A DNA stretch of 52,060 nt from Chloroflexota bacterium (GCA_021778805.1 JAJYBV010000010.1:1-52060), one strand, 5' to 3'; shown: positions 12,654 through 22,832, counted from the first letter of the stretch. Made by a program: numbers and translations. Notes: generated from the sequence alone by a model not told the origin.

Positions 12654-12681
12654 GCTGACGCTTTCTTGCGTCAGCTTTTTT
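12654..12681 (+). terminator. Rho-independent terminator of the sdh operon
   Basis: GCTGACGC-tttctt-GCGTCAGC-TTTTTT. Confidence 0.9.
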
Positions 12682-12724
12682 GTATTCCCAACATAATGTA
12701 TTTCCGCCTCGGGCAGATTAAGAA

Positions 12725-13936
12725 ATGAGGTTTTTCATGGCCGGCCCCGCTTTAACATTCACAATACAGCATACTGAATCGGCGGCGCGCGCTGGGGTTA
12801 TCACTACTTCGCACGGCGCAATTGCCACACCGATGTTTATGCCGGTTGGCACCTCGGCAACTGTGAAAGCTGTTGCGCCGGATGATTTAACCACCCTTGG
12901 CGCGCAAATCATCCTAAGCAATACCTACCATTTGTTTTTACGGCCCGGCCCCCAAATTATCGCAAATTTTGGCGGATTGCATGGCTTTATGAATTGGAAA
13001 GGACCAATTTTAACCGATTCCGGCGGTTTTCAGGTCTTCAGCCTGGGGCAAATGCGCAAAATTACCGGAGACAGCGTAATTTTTCGTTCGCACCTCGACG
13101 GCGCGCGCATTGAACTAAACCCGCAGCGTGTCATGGAAATTGAAGCAATGCTTGGCGCTGATATTATTCTTCCGCTAGATGAATGCCCGCCGTTTCCTTG
13201 TGAAGAATCGGTAGCGCGCCGCGCAACCGAACGCACTCACCGCTGGGCAGAAATGGCGCTGAACGCTAAAGTTCGCAGCGATCAAGCTTTATTTGGCATT
13301 CCACAAGGAGGAATGTTTGAAGATCTGCGGCGCCAAAGCGCCGCCACCATCGGCGCACTGCCCTTTGATGGATTCAGCATCGGTGGTTTATCTGTCGGTG
13401 AACCGAAACCGGTGATGTGGAATATGCTGGAAGCAACAATCAGCGGTTTGCCCAACGCTAAGCCGCGGCACTTACTGGGAGTTGGTTCCCCCGAAGATTT
13501 AGTTGAGGGCATTGCCCGCGGTGTGGATTTATTTGACTGTGTTTTGCCAACACGCGCCGCGCGCAACGGCGGTTTATATACGCGCAGCGGCCGCATAAGC
13601 ATTCGCACTGCGCGCTGGAAGGAAGAGCGCGGCCCGGTAGAAAGCACATGTGATTGCTGGACATGCGCTCATTTCAGCGCCGGCTATTTAAATCATTTGG
13701 CGCGCGCCGAAGAATTACTTTTCTTCCGTTTAGCAAGTATTCATAACCTAAGATTTTTAATTCGTTTGGTAACTGATGCGCGCACAGCTATTGCCGCAGG
13801 CCGCTTTGCCGATTGGCGAGCAGAGTTTCACGCAGTGTATCGGCCGGCTTCTGCCGATGCCAGCGCCCAGCAGCGCGAAAAATGGCGCGCCAAACATGGC
13901 GTTAACCCAGATATGGCGCCGACTGACTCCAATTAG
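12725..13936 (+). CDS. tgt: tRNA-guanine transglycosylase
   Basis: LSNTYHLFLRPG, LTDSGGFQVFSL, GGLSVGEPK, FDCVLPTRAARNG, CDCWTC zinc site. Confidence 0.96.
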   Translation: MRFFMAGPALTFTIQHTESAARAGVITTSHGAIATPMFMPVGTSATVKAVAPDDLTTLGAQIILSNTYHLFLRPGPQIIANFGGLHGFMNWKGPILTDSGGFQVFSLGQMRKITGDSVIFRSHLDGARIELNPQRVMEIEAMLGADIILPLDECPPFPCEESVARRATERTHRWAEMALNAKVRSDQALFGIPQGGMFEDLRRQSAATIGALPFDGFSIGGLSVGEPKPVMWNMLEATISGLPNAKPRHLLGVGSPEDLVEGIARGVDLFDCVLPTRAARNGGLYTRSGRISIRTARWKEERGPVESTCDCWTCAHFSAGYLNHLARAEELLFFRLASIHNLRFLIRLVTDARTAIAAGRFADWRAEFHAVYRPASADASAQQREKWRAKHGVNPDMAPTDSN

Positions 13937-13966
13937 TTATTGTTTATTTGTCCTATAGACATGAGC

Positions 13967-14063
13967 ATACGTAAAAGCATAGAGCCAGAGACAGCATGCC
14001 TGCTGACGATGCGGGAAGTGTCCCTCGGATTCCTCTTATTCCTTTTTTAGGCTCTGGTCTCTA
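13967..14063 (+). ncRNA. Candidate structured 5' leader (copy A) upstream of the HIT-family gene
   Basis: Shares TGAGCATAC(R)TAAAA, ACAGCATGCCT.CTGAC, hairpin and GATTCCTCTTATTCC.TTTTTTAGGCT..GGTCTCT with 46778-46890. Confidence 0.5.
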
Positions 14064-14078
14064 AAAAGGAATGATGTT

Positions 14079-14537
14079 ATGACTGAAATATGTTTCACTT
14101 GTTTGAATATTAGCGGCCAGCAAAGAATTTCTCCCGGGCCGTTTATTTATACCGGCCAATATTGGGTTGTGGATCATGCATATCCATCCTCACTTCTTGG
14201 TTGGCTGGTCATTTTACCGAAACGCCATATTACCGCAATGCATGAGATTACGTTCAAAGAATTTCAGGAATTAGCTGAAATCGAATACAAACTTGTACAA
14301 GTCATCCACAAAGATCCAACAATTGAAAAAAAATATTTTATGTGTTTTGCGGAAGGTGAAGGTTTTCACCATGTTCATTTTCATATGGTTCCCAAACCTT
14401 ATAACTTACCGCATGAACTAATCGGCCCGCGAGTTTTTGCGTTTTTAAATACTGAATTTCAGCCCGCAATAGCTGCGCCGGAGATCATAAAATTTTGTGA
14501 AGCATATACAAAAACATTTCAGCAGATTGATTTATAA
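14079..14537 (+). CDS. HIT-family hydrolase
   Basis: HHVHFHMVPK histidine triad; LPKRHITAMHEI. Confidence 0.88.
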   Translation: MTEICFTCLNISGQQRISPGPFIYTGQYWVVDHAYPSSLLGWLVILPKRHITAMHEITFKEFQELAEIEYKLVQVIHKDPTIEKKYFMCFAEGEGFHHVHFHMVPKPYNLPHELIGPRVFAFLNTEFQPAIAAPEIIKFCEAYTKTFQQIDL

Positions 14538-14587
14538 TCTTTAAAAAAACGCCGCCGAATCAGCGCATTGTTGCATTGCGCCATATC

Positions 14588-15181
14588 TTACCCATGCGGC
14601 TGCATATGAAATACCACATTGCCGCCGGCGAATATCGTATCGGTAATGGTAAAAAGCTGCTCCAGCCGATGCCGCTGTTCCGGCAGACGCCGCGTTTTAA
14701 AAATATTTATTGCGGCAGTTCCACCGGGAACCAGGTGTTTAGCAACATCACGCAAAAAATCTGTGCTGAGTGTTCGGTGCGCCATAACACCGCCGGTATA
14801 CATATCGATACAAATATAATCAAACGCGGTATCGCAGGTTTTAATCCACTCGAAGGCGTCGGCGACAACAACAGTAACATTCAGCTGGCGCCGCAAGCCA
14901 AACTCGTCCAGGGCCAGCTGCGCCACTCGGGGATCTATTTCTACGGCGGTAATAGCAATGGGGCCGCAAGCTTCAATCAGCAAATGCGTAACGGCTCCGG
15001 CTCCGGCGCCTAAAATCAGCGCTTTCCACGGTTTGCGCCGTGGCGGAAGCAAAGCGTGCCAAACATCACCGGCGCGCAAATCTTCAACGGCAACCGACTG
15101 CACATAGCCGTCGGCGACTAAGGCGCGCCGCCCGTCGCTTTCGGTAACAATTAAGGTTGGTAATCGCTGTGAATCCGGCAT
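14588..15181 (-). CDS. Spermidine synthase-like / class I SAM-dependent methyltransferase fold protein
   Basis: ALILGAGAGAVTHLL, ITAVEIDPRV, FDYICIDMYTG. Confidence 0.75.
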   Translation of the reverse strand: MPDSQRLPTLIVTESDGRRALVADGYVQSVAVEDLRAGDVWHALLPPRRKPWKALILGAGAGAVTHLLIEACGPIAITAVEIDPRVAQLALDEFGLRRQLNVTVVVADAFEWIKTCDTAFDYICIDMYTGGVMAHRTLSTDFLRDVAKHLVPGGTAAINIFKTRRLPEQRHRLEQLFTITDTIFAGGNVVFHMQPHG

Positions 15182-15218
15182 AGAAACAATACAATCTCCA
15201 TTTCAGCGCAAATTGCCG

Positions 15219-16436
15219 CTATTTCAGTCCCAACAGCGCACTGGTTTCGCGAATGGCGCGCTGCGCCGCAATTGCGTCATCTTCAGAAAGATCGCCGCGC
15301 AGCAGCTCTTCAGTAAACATTTGCAGCAAAGCTACCGCTTCCGGAGTATTCAAATCTTCCTCCAGCGCGTCCATAAACTGTTGCCGGTACACCGGTGTTT
15401 TATCGGTATATTTTAAATGATTTATTGGCGGGCGCCCGTTTACCGCGCGATCAATCGCATGAGCAATGCGCTGAGAGTCATCCATTTCATCATAGAAAAA
15501 TTCCCATGGTTCGCGGTAATGGTGACGCGCAAGCTCTACACGCACAGCATTGGGAGTATAGCGTTCCAGCAATTTACCGACAATTACCAAATTGCCAAGA
15601 GACTTGCTCATTTTTTGGCCGTCGAGCGCAACCATGCCAATATGCATCCAAAACCGCACATACGGCCGTTGCCCGGTGGCGTTTTCAGTTTGGGCAATTT
15701 CACTGCTGTGGTGCGGAAAAATTAAATCACTGCCACCGCCATGAATATCAATCTGCGGGCCAAGATATTTCGTTGCCATCGCCGAGCATTCAATATGCCA
15801 GCCGGGCCGACCTTTGCCCCACGGGCTATCCCATTCTGCAGGGTCGCCTTCGCTTCTGCCGCGCCATAACAAAAAGTCTAATGGGTCGCGTTTACGCGCA
15901 TCGCCGCCGTTATTGCCATTTTCATTGGCGGTATTCAACAAATTTTCATACCCGTTTAATCCCGCCGCAGAAGCAAGCGCCGCATAATTTGGGTCACTTT
16001 TAACCGAAAAATAAATCCAGCCGTCATTGATATAGGCGTTGCCGTTCTGCAGCAATTTGGCAATTAAATCAAACATTGCCGGAAGCTCTTCCGAAGCGCG
16101 CACAAAATGATCGGGCATAGTAACTTGAATAGATTGCATTTCGCGCACAAAGCGATCAGTTTCCTGCTGAGCAAGTTCTTCCCAGGAAATATTACCAAGC
16201 TGCTCTGCCTTGGCAAAAAGCGGATCGTCAATATCTGTAACATTTTCAACGAAAGTAACTTTCCAACCTTTGCTGCGCATCAGGCGGATAAGAATATCGA
16301 AGCTTGCAAAGGTAAAAGCGTGGCCTAAATGAGCAGTGTCATATGGAGTGACACCACACACATACAATTTTACTTCATTGCCGCGAACCGGCTCAAAAAG
16401 CTCTACATTCTGGGTCATTGTATCAAAAAGTCGCAT
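15219..16436 (-). CDS. Cysteinyl-tRNA synthetase-family enzyme, MshC-like (cysteine ligase)
   Basis: GVTPYDTAHLGHAF, NVTDIDDPL, GRPGWHIECSAMA, HGGGSDLIFPHH, KMSKS. 405 aa from ATG 16436, so lacking a long C-terminal region; track start 16658 is too early. Confidence 0.8.
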   Translation of the reverse strand: MRLFDTMTQNVELFEPVRGNEVKLYVCGVTPYDTAHLGHAFTFASFDILIRLMRSKGWKVTFVENVTDIDDPLFAKAEQLGNISWEELAQQETDRFVREMQSIQVTMPDHFVRASEELPAMFDLIAKLLQNGNAYINDGWIYFSVKSDPNYAALASAAGLNGYENLLNTANENGNNGGDARKRDPLDFLLWRGRSEGDPAEWDSPWGKGRPGWHIECSAMATKYLGPQIDIHGGGSDLIFPHHSSEIAQTENATGQRPYVRFWMHIGMVALDGQKMSKSLGNLVIVGKLLERYTPNAVRVELARHHYREPWEFFYDEMDDSQRIAHAIDRAVNGRPPINHLKYTDKTPVYRQQFMDALEEDLNTPEAVALLQMFTEELLRGDLSEDDAIAAQRAIRETSALLGLK

Positions 16437-16476
16437 ATAAAAGCAGATCTCCTCAGTGATAGCCGAAATATGCCGC

Positions 16477-17256
16477 CTATATAGCGGGTTCGGGCAAGCG
16501 GAATAATGCAGCTGCGTTTGCCGTAGTAATAGCGGCGATTTCTTCAAGGGATATGCCGCGCAGTTCGGCAATTTTTTGAGCAGTGCGCAGCACTTTAGCC
16601 GGCTCATTTCTATCTCTGCGCATTGGGTGCGGCGAAAGATACGGCGCGTCGGTTTCAATTAGCAGACGATCTGCCGGAACCCAAGCGGCAACATCAGCAA
16701 GGGTTGTATTTGCTGGGTAGGTTACAGGGCCGGCAATAGATATATATAAGCCAAGCGCTAAGGCTTCCTCGGCCATTGCTTTATCCCCAATAAAGCAGTG
16801 CATCACCCCGCGAACGGAGCCATATGGCTGTAAAATATCCATAATTTGCCGATGCGCTTCGCGGCTGTGGATAATAATCGGCGTTGCCAATTCTTTGGCA
16901 AGTGCAACTTGCGCCGTAAATGCCCGAATTTGATCATCCGCCGGGCTAAAATTGCGATAAAAATCCAGCCCAATTTCCCCGATTGCCACCACTTGGGTGT
17001 TTTGCGCCAAACGGCGCAGTTCACTGATGGATGCATCAGAAAATCCGGATGTATCATGCGGGTGCACACCGGCAGCGGCAAAAATATGTTCGGGATGCTG
17101 CTGCGCCAGTTCTATCGCCGCCACACTGGTGGGGATATCGGTTCCCGGGCAGATCATGCGCGAGACATCGTGTTTTAATGCGTTAGCTATAACTTCTGCG
17201 CGGTCTTTATCGAACTGGGGCATTTGAATATGTGTATGCGTATCAGTGATGATCAC
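16477..17256 (-). CDS. tatD: TatD-family metal-dependent hydrolase
   Basis: ITDTHTHIQMPQFDKDR, AAGVHPHD, IGEIGLDFYRN, IIHSREA, ETDAPYLSPHPMRRDRNEP. Confidence 0.93.
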   Translation of the reverse strand: MIITDTHTHIQMPQFDKDRAEVIANALKHDVSRMICPGTDIPTSVAAIELAQQHPEHIFAAAGVHPHDTSGFSDASISELRRLAQNTQVVAIGEIGLDFYRNFSPADDQIRAFTAQVALAKELATPIIIHSREAHRQIMDILQPYGSVRGVMHCFIGDKAMAEEALALGLYISIAGPVTYPANTTLADVAAWVPADRLLIETDAPYLSPHPMRRDRNEPAKVLRTAQKIAELRGISLEEIAAITTANAAALFRLPEPAI

Positions 17257-17607
17257 TGCTTGTATATTTCCCTTATAGTTTTTGTTAATGAAATGAAAAT
17301 ATTCGCCGATACTGTATTTATTATAACGCCAAGCGCTGGTATTTAAGCAAATGCTCTTAGATGACGCCTATAAACACCAAAGATGTGATACAATAGCAGA
17401 GATCCATTTTTCGGCATCGATACTTGGGGCTTTTGCTTCCGGGCCTGCGCAGTATCTTACAAAGCAGACCCTTCTCTAATAATACACCGCTTAACTTGAA
17501 GTGGTTGGGTGTTCGAGCGCCCTATGCGTTTCCTCTGTTTTATTTCAAGCAAAGGTTTCCGATTCTGTTTCCGATTTTATTTATCTCTATATTAAGGGAG
17601 CGCGCCA

Positions 17608-18819
17608 ATGGGCCGTATGAACTTTAGGGGCAATCCGGGCATGTATGGTGATGTTGCTACGAATCCCCTGCAAAAGGCGCAAATAGCGTTAAGCAATAAT
17701 CAGCCGATGGTGGCGGAAGATATTTGCCGTAAACGCCTTGAAAAAAAACCAAATGAAGTAATGACAAGAATTTTGCTCGCTCAAGCTCTTGTTCAGCTTA
17801 CACGAGCTAAAGAAGCTATTCAGGAACTTGAAATTGTTTTGAAGGATCAGCCAAATAATGTTGAAGCGCTGCTTATTCTTTCTAACGCATTATTGGCAAC
17901 CAACCAAATGAATCCGCCAAAAGAAGCTGTAGATGTAGCGCGCCGCGCAGTGCAATTGCAGCCCAAAGCTGCGCGAACTCATTTACAGTTGGCGGAAGCG
18001 CTAGTAACCCGAAAAGATTCCAATGGCGCGCTAGTGGAGACCGAGGAAGCAATAAAGCTCGACCCGCGTTTGGCGCCGGCGTATATGATTCAAAGTATTA
18101 TTTATCTGGAAAAGAAAAATTGGGAAGAATGTGTTAAAGCGGCGCAATCTGCAGTGCGGTTAGATAAAACTTTGGGAGCCGCTTATTATATTGGCGCACA
18201 AGCAATGGCCGAACTGAAGCGCGGCGATGAAGCGCTGGATTATTTACAGCAAGCAGAACGCTACCCTTCCATGGTTTCGCCGGGGCAACTTATTGCAGTA
18301 AAAAGCATGGTGTTCCGCAAACAGCGCAAATATCGCGAAGCATACACTATTTACCTTAATCAGATAAAAGAACGTTCCGCGAAAAAAAATCCATTTGCGC
18401 CCGCATTGGCTGCGCTGAATTTTGCTCTCAGCTTCTTTGGGCAAAACGGCCCATATGTGCTGGTAGGCGTAATTGGTGTGCTGCTGCTGCTCATACTCTT
18501 TGGTGTGAGTAAAATTCCGGTTGTCGGCGGCGGATTAAATGACGCAATTTTAATTGGGATTGTTGCGGTGCTTGGCTGGAACGCAATAAAACTTGCTTCC
18601 GGGCAAACAGCCATCAGCCGAATATCACAGCCACGCACTGCTGCATTTGCCGCGGGAGCGTTTGCGGCGACAACGGCGGCGGTATTTGGTGTTGCTTGGC
18701 TTATTGCAAAATTCACCACACCAGCGCATCACCCAATTATTTGGTTCAGCGCACCATCATTTGGCGTTGCGATTGTTTTAGCGCTGAGCGTTGGTTTTAC
18801 TGTGCTGAATTATGCATAA
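17608..18819 (+). CDS. TPR-repeat protein with C-terminal transmembrane segments
   Basis: TPR-like repeats in the N-terminal two thirds; hydrophobic C-terminus. Confidence 0.8.
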   Translation: MGRMNFRGNPGMYGDVATNPLQKAQIALSNNQPMVAEDICRKRLEKKPNEVMTRILLAQALVQLTRAKEAIQELEIVLKDQPNNVEALLILSNALLATNQMNPPKEAVDVARRAVQLQPKAARTHLQLAEALVTRKDSNGALVETEEAIKLDPRLAPAYMIQSIIYLEKKNWEECVKAAQSAVRLDKTLGAAYYIGAQAMAELKRGDEALDYLQQAERYPSMVSPGQLIAVKSMVFRKQRKYREAYTIYLNQIKERSAKKNPFAPALAALNFALSFFGQNGPYVLVGVIGVLLLLILFGVSKIPVVGGGLNDAILIGIVAVLGWNAIKLASGQTAISRISQPRTAAFAAGAFAATTAAVFGVAWLIAKFTTPAHHPIIWFSAPSFGVAIVLALSVGFTVLNYA

Positions 18820-18842
18820 CATATGCAAGGGGATTGCGAAAA

Positions 18843-19400
18843 TTGACTTTTTATTCATTTAAGGGTGTTTGGCCCGTTATTGAAGAAGATGTTTTTATTG
18901 CGCCGGGCGCAGTTATTATTGGCGCGGCGCATATTAAACGCGGCGCCAGCATTTGGTATAACGTTGTTGTCCGCGCGGATACCGAACCAATAATTATCGG
19001 TGAACGCACGAATATTCAAGATAACTCTGTCATTCATGTAGATCCTGGTGCGCCGTGCGTCATAGGCAATGACTGCACAGTAGGGCACAGCGCCATTGTG
19101 CACGGGGCAACTGTGGGAAATCATGTATTAATTGCTATGCACGCCACCGTTTTATCTCACTCTATTATTGAAGATGAGTGCTTGATTGCCGCCAATTCTT
19201 TAATAGCGGAACATAAACATATTCCGGCAAAATCGCTGGTAATGGGTGTGCCGGGCAAAATAACCCGCCAATTAACTGAAGAGGAATTGAAGCGAGTTTA
19301 CTTAAACGCCGCCGGTTATGAGCGGCTGAGCAAAGAACATCAAGAATCTTTGTTTGCCGCTAAAACCGTGGTAGAAGACCTGATTGCCGGAAAAGAATGA
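18843..19400 (+). CDS. Gamma-type carbonic anhydrase-like left-handed beta-helix protein
   Basis: Hexapeptide repeats, ADTEPIIIGERTNIQDNSVIHV, TVGHSAIVHGATVGNHVLIAMHA; TTG at 18843 more plausible than 18696. Confidence 0.88.
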   Translation: MTFYSFKGVWPVIEEDVFIAPGAVIIGAAHIKRGASIWYNVVVRADTEPIIIGERTNIQDNSVIHVDPGAPCVIGNDCTVGHSAIVHGATVGNHVLIAMHATVLSHSIIEDECLIAANSLIAEHKHIPAKSLVMGVPGKITRQLTEEELKRVYLNAAGYERLSKEHQESLFAAKTVVEDLIAGKE

Positions 19401-19411
19401 CCGCTGAGCAA

Positions 19412-20368
19412 TCACTCTAACACATCACGACGGTAAGTCAGGTATGTTGCAGCTATCAGGCTTACCGCCGTATAAATGACAATAACCGTAAGAGTATTTG
19501 TCAAATCAACATGAATCAGCGGGCTAATACCTGCCGTTGCCGGAGACGCCGGGAATGTAGTGCTGGTAAATGTTAACGTTGGCGCCAGTTCTTTCGGCAG
19601 ATAATTTAAGTTTGGTCCCAGAAAATACGCCGAAATATTCAAAAGCGTGGTGTTATTGAATAATTGGCTGATTAAAGGAAGCAAGATTACAATAAAATTA
19701 TCCGCGGGAAAGAATCCTAACCCTAATGATTGTCCAAATGTTAACGAACGGCCAAGCACGGTAAAAAACGCTGTGATCGCGATTGTTGCCACTGTATTAA
19801 TAACCAAAGACAGCCAATAATACACTATAGCTCCCCAAAAATCTGCATTCAGCGAGGAAAACAATACTGTGGAGTGCGTTTGCAGGGATGTCATTACCAT
19901 ACCCCACACCGTATCAAACGCAATAAATATCGCCAAAGCGCCTATCGCCAGCGCAAAAATTGCCAGCATTTTAGCCCAGAATAAAACTACTTTGTTCACA
20001 CCACGCGCTAAAATAATGCGAATGGTCCCCTGCTGAAAATCTAACCCAATAATCCTTGCGGTAAGTGTTATAAAAAACAATCCGCTGAAAATTCGCAGTA
20101 ATGCGTAGGATATTGTCAGTGAAGTATAAAAATAGTGTGTAGGATTTGCGGTAAACAACGTGTTAACGTTGGGTCTGGCTAAAAACGCGATCCATAAAAG
20201 CCCTGAAATAAGCGCAACGCCAAAAAATAATATCACATGTGTTCGCTGCCGCAAAGCCTTAAAAATTTCCCCGGATGTTACTCCAAAAAATGAATAAGAC
20301 TCCGATTGAGAGTTTGCATATGCGTTTGTAGGCATTTGGCCGCGCATAGCGGTGTTATTTGCGCTCAT
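19412..20368 (-). CDS. ABC transporter permease (ABC-2 type)
   Basis: Multiple TM segments; immediately downstream of the ABC ATPase gene. Confidence 0.82.
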   Translation of the reverse strand: MSANNTAMRGQMPTNAYANSQSESYSFFGVTSGEIFKALRQRTHVILFFGVALISGLLWIAFLARPNVNTLFTANPTHYFYTSLTISYALLRIFSGLFFITLTARIIGLDFQQGTIRIILARGVNKVVLFWAKMLAIFALAIGALAIFIAFDTVWGMVMTSLQTHSTVLFSSLNADFWGAIVYYWLSLVINTVATIAITAFFTVLGRSLTFGQSLGLGFFPADNFIVILLPLISQLFNNTTLLNISAYFLGPNLNYLPKELAPTLTFTSTTFPASPATAGISPLIHVDLTNTLTVIVIYTAVSLIAATYLTYRRDVLE

Positions 20369-20371
20369 AAT

Positions 20372-21343
20372 TTATTTGCCTGCCTTTACTGAATCATTTG
20401 TTAGCCGTAAAAATACTTCTTCTAAATTTTCTTCTTGCTGGGTAACCATATCGGGAACTATACCAGCCGAAACCATAAACGCAATCAGTTCTTTACCTCG
20501 GTTTTGCGGCGCTTGAGTTATTATACGGTTTTGTTCATCTAAAAGCGCGTCAGCGCCCCAAGGTTGTTTGCGAATTGAAAGGAGCGCTGCGGGCGCATTT
20601 TCAACAGTAACAATAAATTTGCCGCTGCCTTTGGTCAATGATTCAACAGTGGCGTCGATAATCAATTTTCCATGATTGATAATGCTTACCCGGCTGCATA
20701 TCTGCTGAACTTCTGTTAGCACATGGCTGGAAAGAAACACGGTTTTCCCTTCCGCCGATAACTGCCGCAATAAATCACGCATCTCAACAATTCCGGCAGG
20801 ATCCAGCCCATTGGCCGGCTCATCCAAAACCAGCAAATCCGGGTTATTCAGTAGCGCTATAGCCACACCCAGCCGCTGCTTCATACCAAGTGAATACGTT
20901 TGCACGCGATCTTTCGCGCGCGATTGCAAATCTACAATAGCTAATATTTCATCAATCCGCTTCTCGGAGATGTTGCCTAAGATATGCCCAAAAGCGCGCA
21001 AATTATCGCGGCCGGATAAATATGTATGCAGCGCCGGCGACTCTATTAAGGCGCCAACCTTGGCCAATACGGTGCTTTTCTGCTGAAGCATTGGTTTGCC
21101 AAATAATTCCACTGCGCCGCCGGTTGGTGTTATCAACCCCAATATCATGCGGATGGTGGTTGTTTTTCCGGCTCCATTTGGCCCCAAAAAACCAAAAATT
21201 TCTCCTTGACGCACGGAGATATTCAGATGATCTACCGCGATAAGCGAGCCATATGTTTTACTTAAATTTTTTAACTCCAACGCCAAAGCGCTGTTTGACT
21301 GTGGTGGCGCCGCAAAATGAGTTTGCGAAACTGCGCTATTCAT
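20372..21343 (-). CDS. ABC transporter ATP-binding protein
   Basis: FLGPNGAGKTTTIRM Walker A, YSLGMKQRLGVA signature, LLVLDEPANGLDP Walker B. Confidence 0.96.
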   Translation of the reverse strand: MNSAVSQTHFAAPPQSNSALALELKNLSKTYGSLIAVDHLNISVRQGEIFGFLGPNGAGKTTTIRMILGLITPTGGAVELFGKPMLQQKSTVLAKVGALIESPALHTYLSGRDNLRAFGHILGNISEKRIDEILAIVDLQSRAKDRVQTYSLGMKQRLGVAIALLNNPDLLVLDEPANGLDPAGIVEMRDLLRQLSAEGKTVFLSSHVLTEVQQICSRVSIINHGKLIIDATVESLTKGSGKFIVTVENAPAALLSIRKQPWGADALLDEQNRIITQAPQNRGKELIAFMVSAGIVPDMVTQQEENLEEVFLRLTNDSVKAGK

Positions 21344-21548
21344 ATGTCATTCCTCTCTTTGCCGGAAAATCTGTGCGCACACAGAAACATATTTGCCTGA
21401 ACCTTGCCGGCTATATTAACTATAGCAAAGAGAAATGAAACCACTATGAAATAAAAATGAAAGTTTTATGAAATGTAAAGACGCAAATAGACTGATTCCA
21501 GTTCCACAGAGCAAAAGCTTGTTGGTGGCCAGGCAACAGCAAGAGCCA

Positions 21549-21938
21549 GGGATTCGTAAGGGGCGACAGCCCATTGCGCGGGGTTTGGGGCGCCTCCCAA
21601 AATCATCTTTTTATTTTATTTTTCCAAAGCAGTATTGTTTGCCAAGTAGCAAGGGCGACCGCAAGGGTCGCCCCTACCGGATTGCATTGCCTCATGTGTA
21701 CCGCGCGATGATTATATTAAAACAAGTGTCATATGGCGGCGCTGGTGCTACGGTGCGGCGTAGGTGGCCGGGCCGCGCTTGTGTACCGTGCAGTGTAGAT
21801 AGCCGAGTGGCGCTTGTGCTCCGGCGCGGTGTAGATAGCAGGGTGGCGCATGTGTACCGCGCGGTGTAGTTTGCCGGGTGGCGTAGGTTGCCGAGTGGCG
21901 CTTCCGCTTCGGCGCGCCGTAGGTGGCCGGGTGGCGCT
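21549..21938 (+). repeat. Dispersed multi-hairpin repeat, copy 3, with expanded ~36-bp internal tandem array (21735-21938)
   Basis: Shared 5' hairpins and GGGCGACCGCAAGGGTCGCCC; repeated GTGGCGCTTGTGCTCCGGCGCGGTGTAGATAGCCGG-like units. Confidence 0.85.
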
Positions 21939-21980
21939 ATATATGTATTATCAACAAAACATCGCTATTTTTATACACCT

Positions 21981-22811
21981 TCACGGATTACAAATAACAT
22001 CTTTGGAATAATCACTATTAGTTGAATTATAATTAGTATACTCCATCCCTTTTGTTGTTGGTCTCTTTAAATTGTGCTCTTCAAAATAAATACCATAAAG
22101 GTCTAAATAGTTGCTATATCCTGTCCAACAATCTAAATGAATATAGGTAAAATAATAGCTTTGAGATTTTGAGAAATTTGGAACAAGCCAATAAACTCCC
22201 TGCCAGTGTGTGTCATCTTGATATGTTATTGTAAAATAAATATCTGCAAATAACACATATCCTGCTCCTGTTCCTCCATGATGATAGATATGTATCTTTT
22301 GAATTTGTATCGATTGTACCTTTCGTGTATTCGCGCATTGTACGGTTTGCCCTATACTCGGAACTCGCACTTGTTCCAAAATATCAGTAGCGTCGGAAGA
22401 TGTTGGCTGCGCACAGGGTATTGTTCCATATACCATGGTATAATCGTGGAAATATTGTAGCAATGTGTCTTCAGGTCGGCTATTCAGCAAACCCGGTCCC
22501 GGTGGCCCCTGTTGCGGTGTATAGGTATATCCGCCATTGAATAGTCCCCACGCAGGGTTAGGAATATTATGATCTGTATTTTGCTGCACATAATAGACTA
22601 TAGACATCACATTCTCAGATCGCGCCAAAAATGACCAACTGAGAAGGTGAATTGGCTTTTCTGTATCCCTTTGCAATCTTTCTCTTGGTGCGGTTTTTAT
22701 TTGTGACCTCTATAGTGATCCACAGGCTGCTACCCATATCACAAGAATTGTTATCCCTATCATGCAACCAATTCGTACATAATTCTTTGATTTGCTCATC
22801 GGCTTTTTCAT
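21981..22811 (-). pseudogene. Putative lipoprotein (candidate immunity protein) interrupted by an in-frame amber codon
   Basis: ATG 22811 after GGAGGAGAGAGG encodes MKKPMSKSKNYVRIGCMIGITILVIWVAACGSL then TAG (22710-22712); same frame continues into the 231-aa ORF 22676-21981. Confidence 0.7.
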
Positions 22812-22832
22812 GATTCCTCTCTCCTCCACATA

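Noticed and set aside
21735-21938. Possible CRISPR array from the regular repeats
   Set aside because: Units are contiguous and degenerate with no unique spacers, and no cas genes are present.
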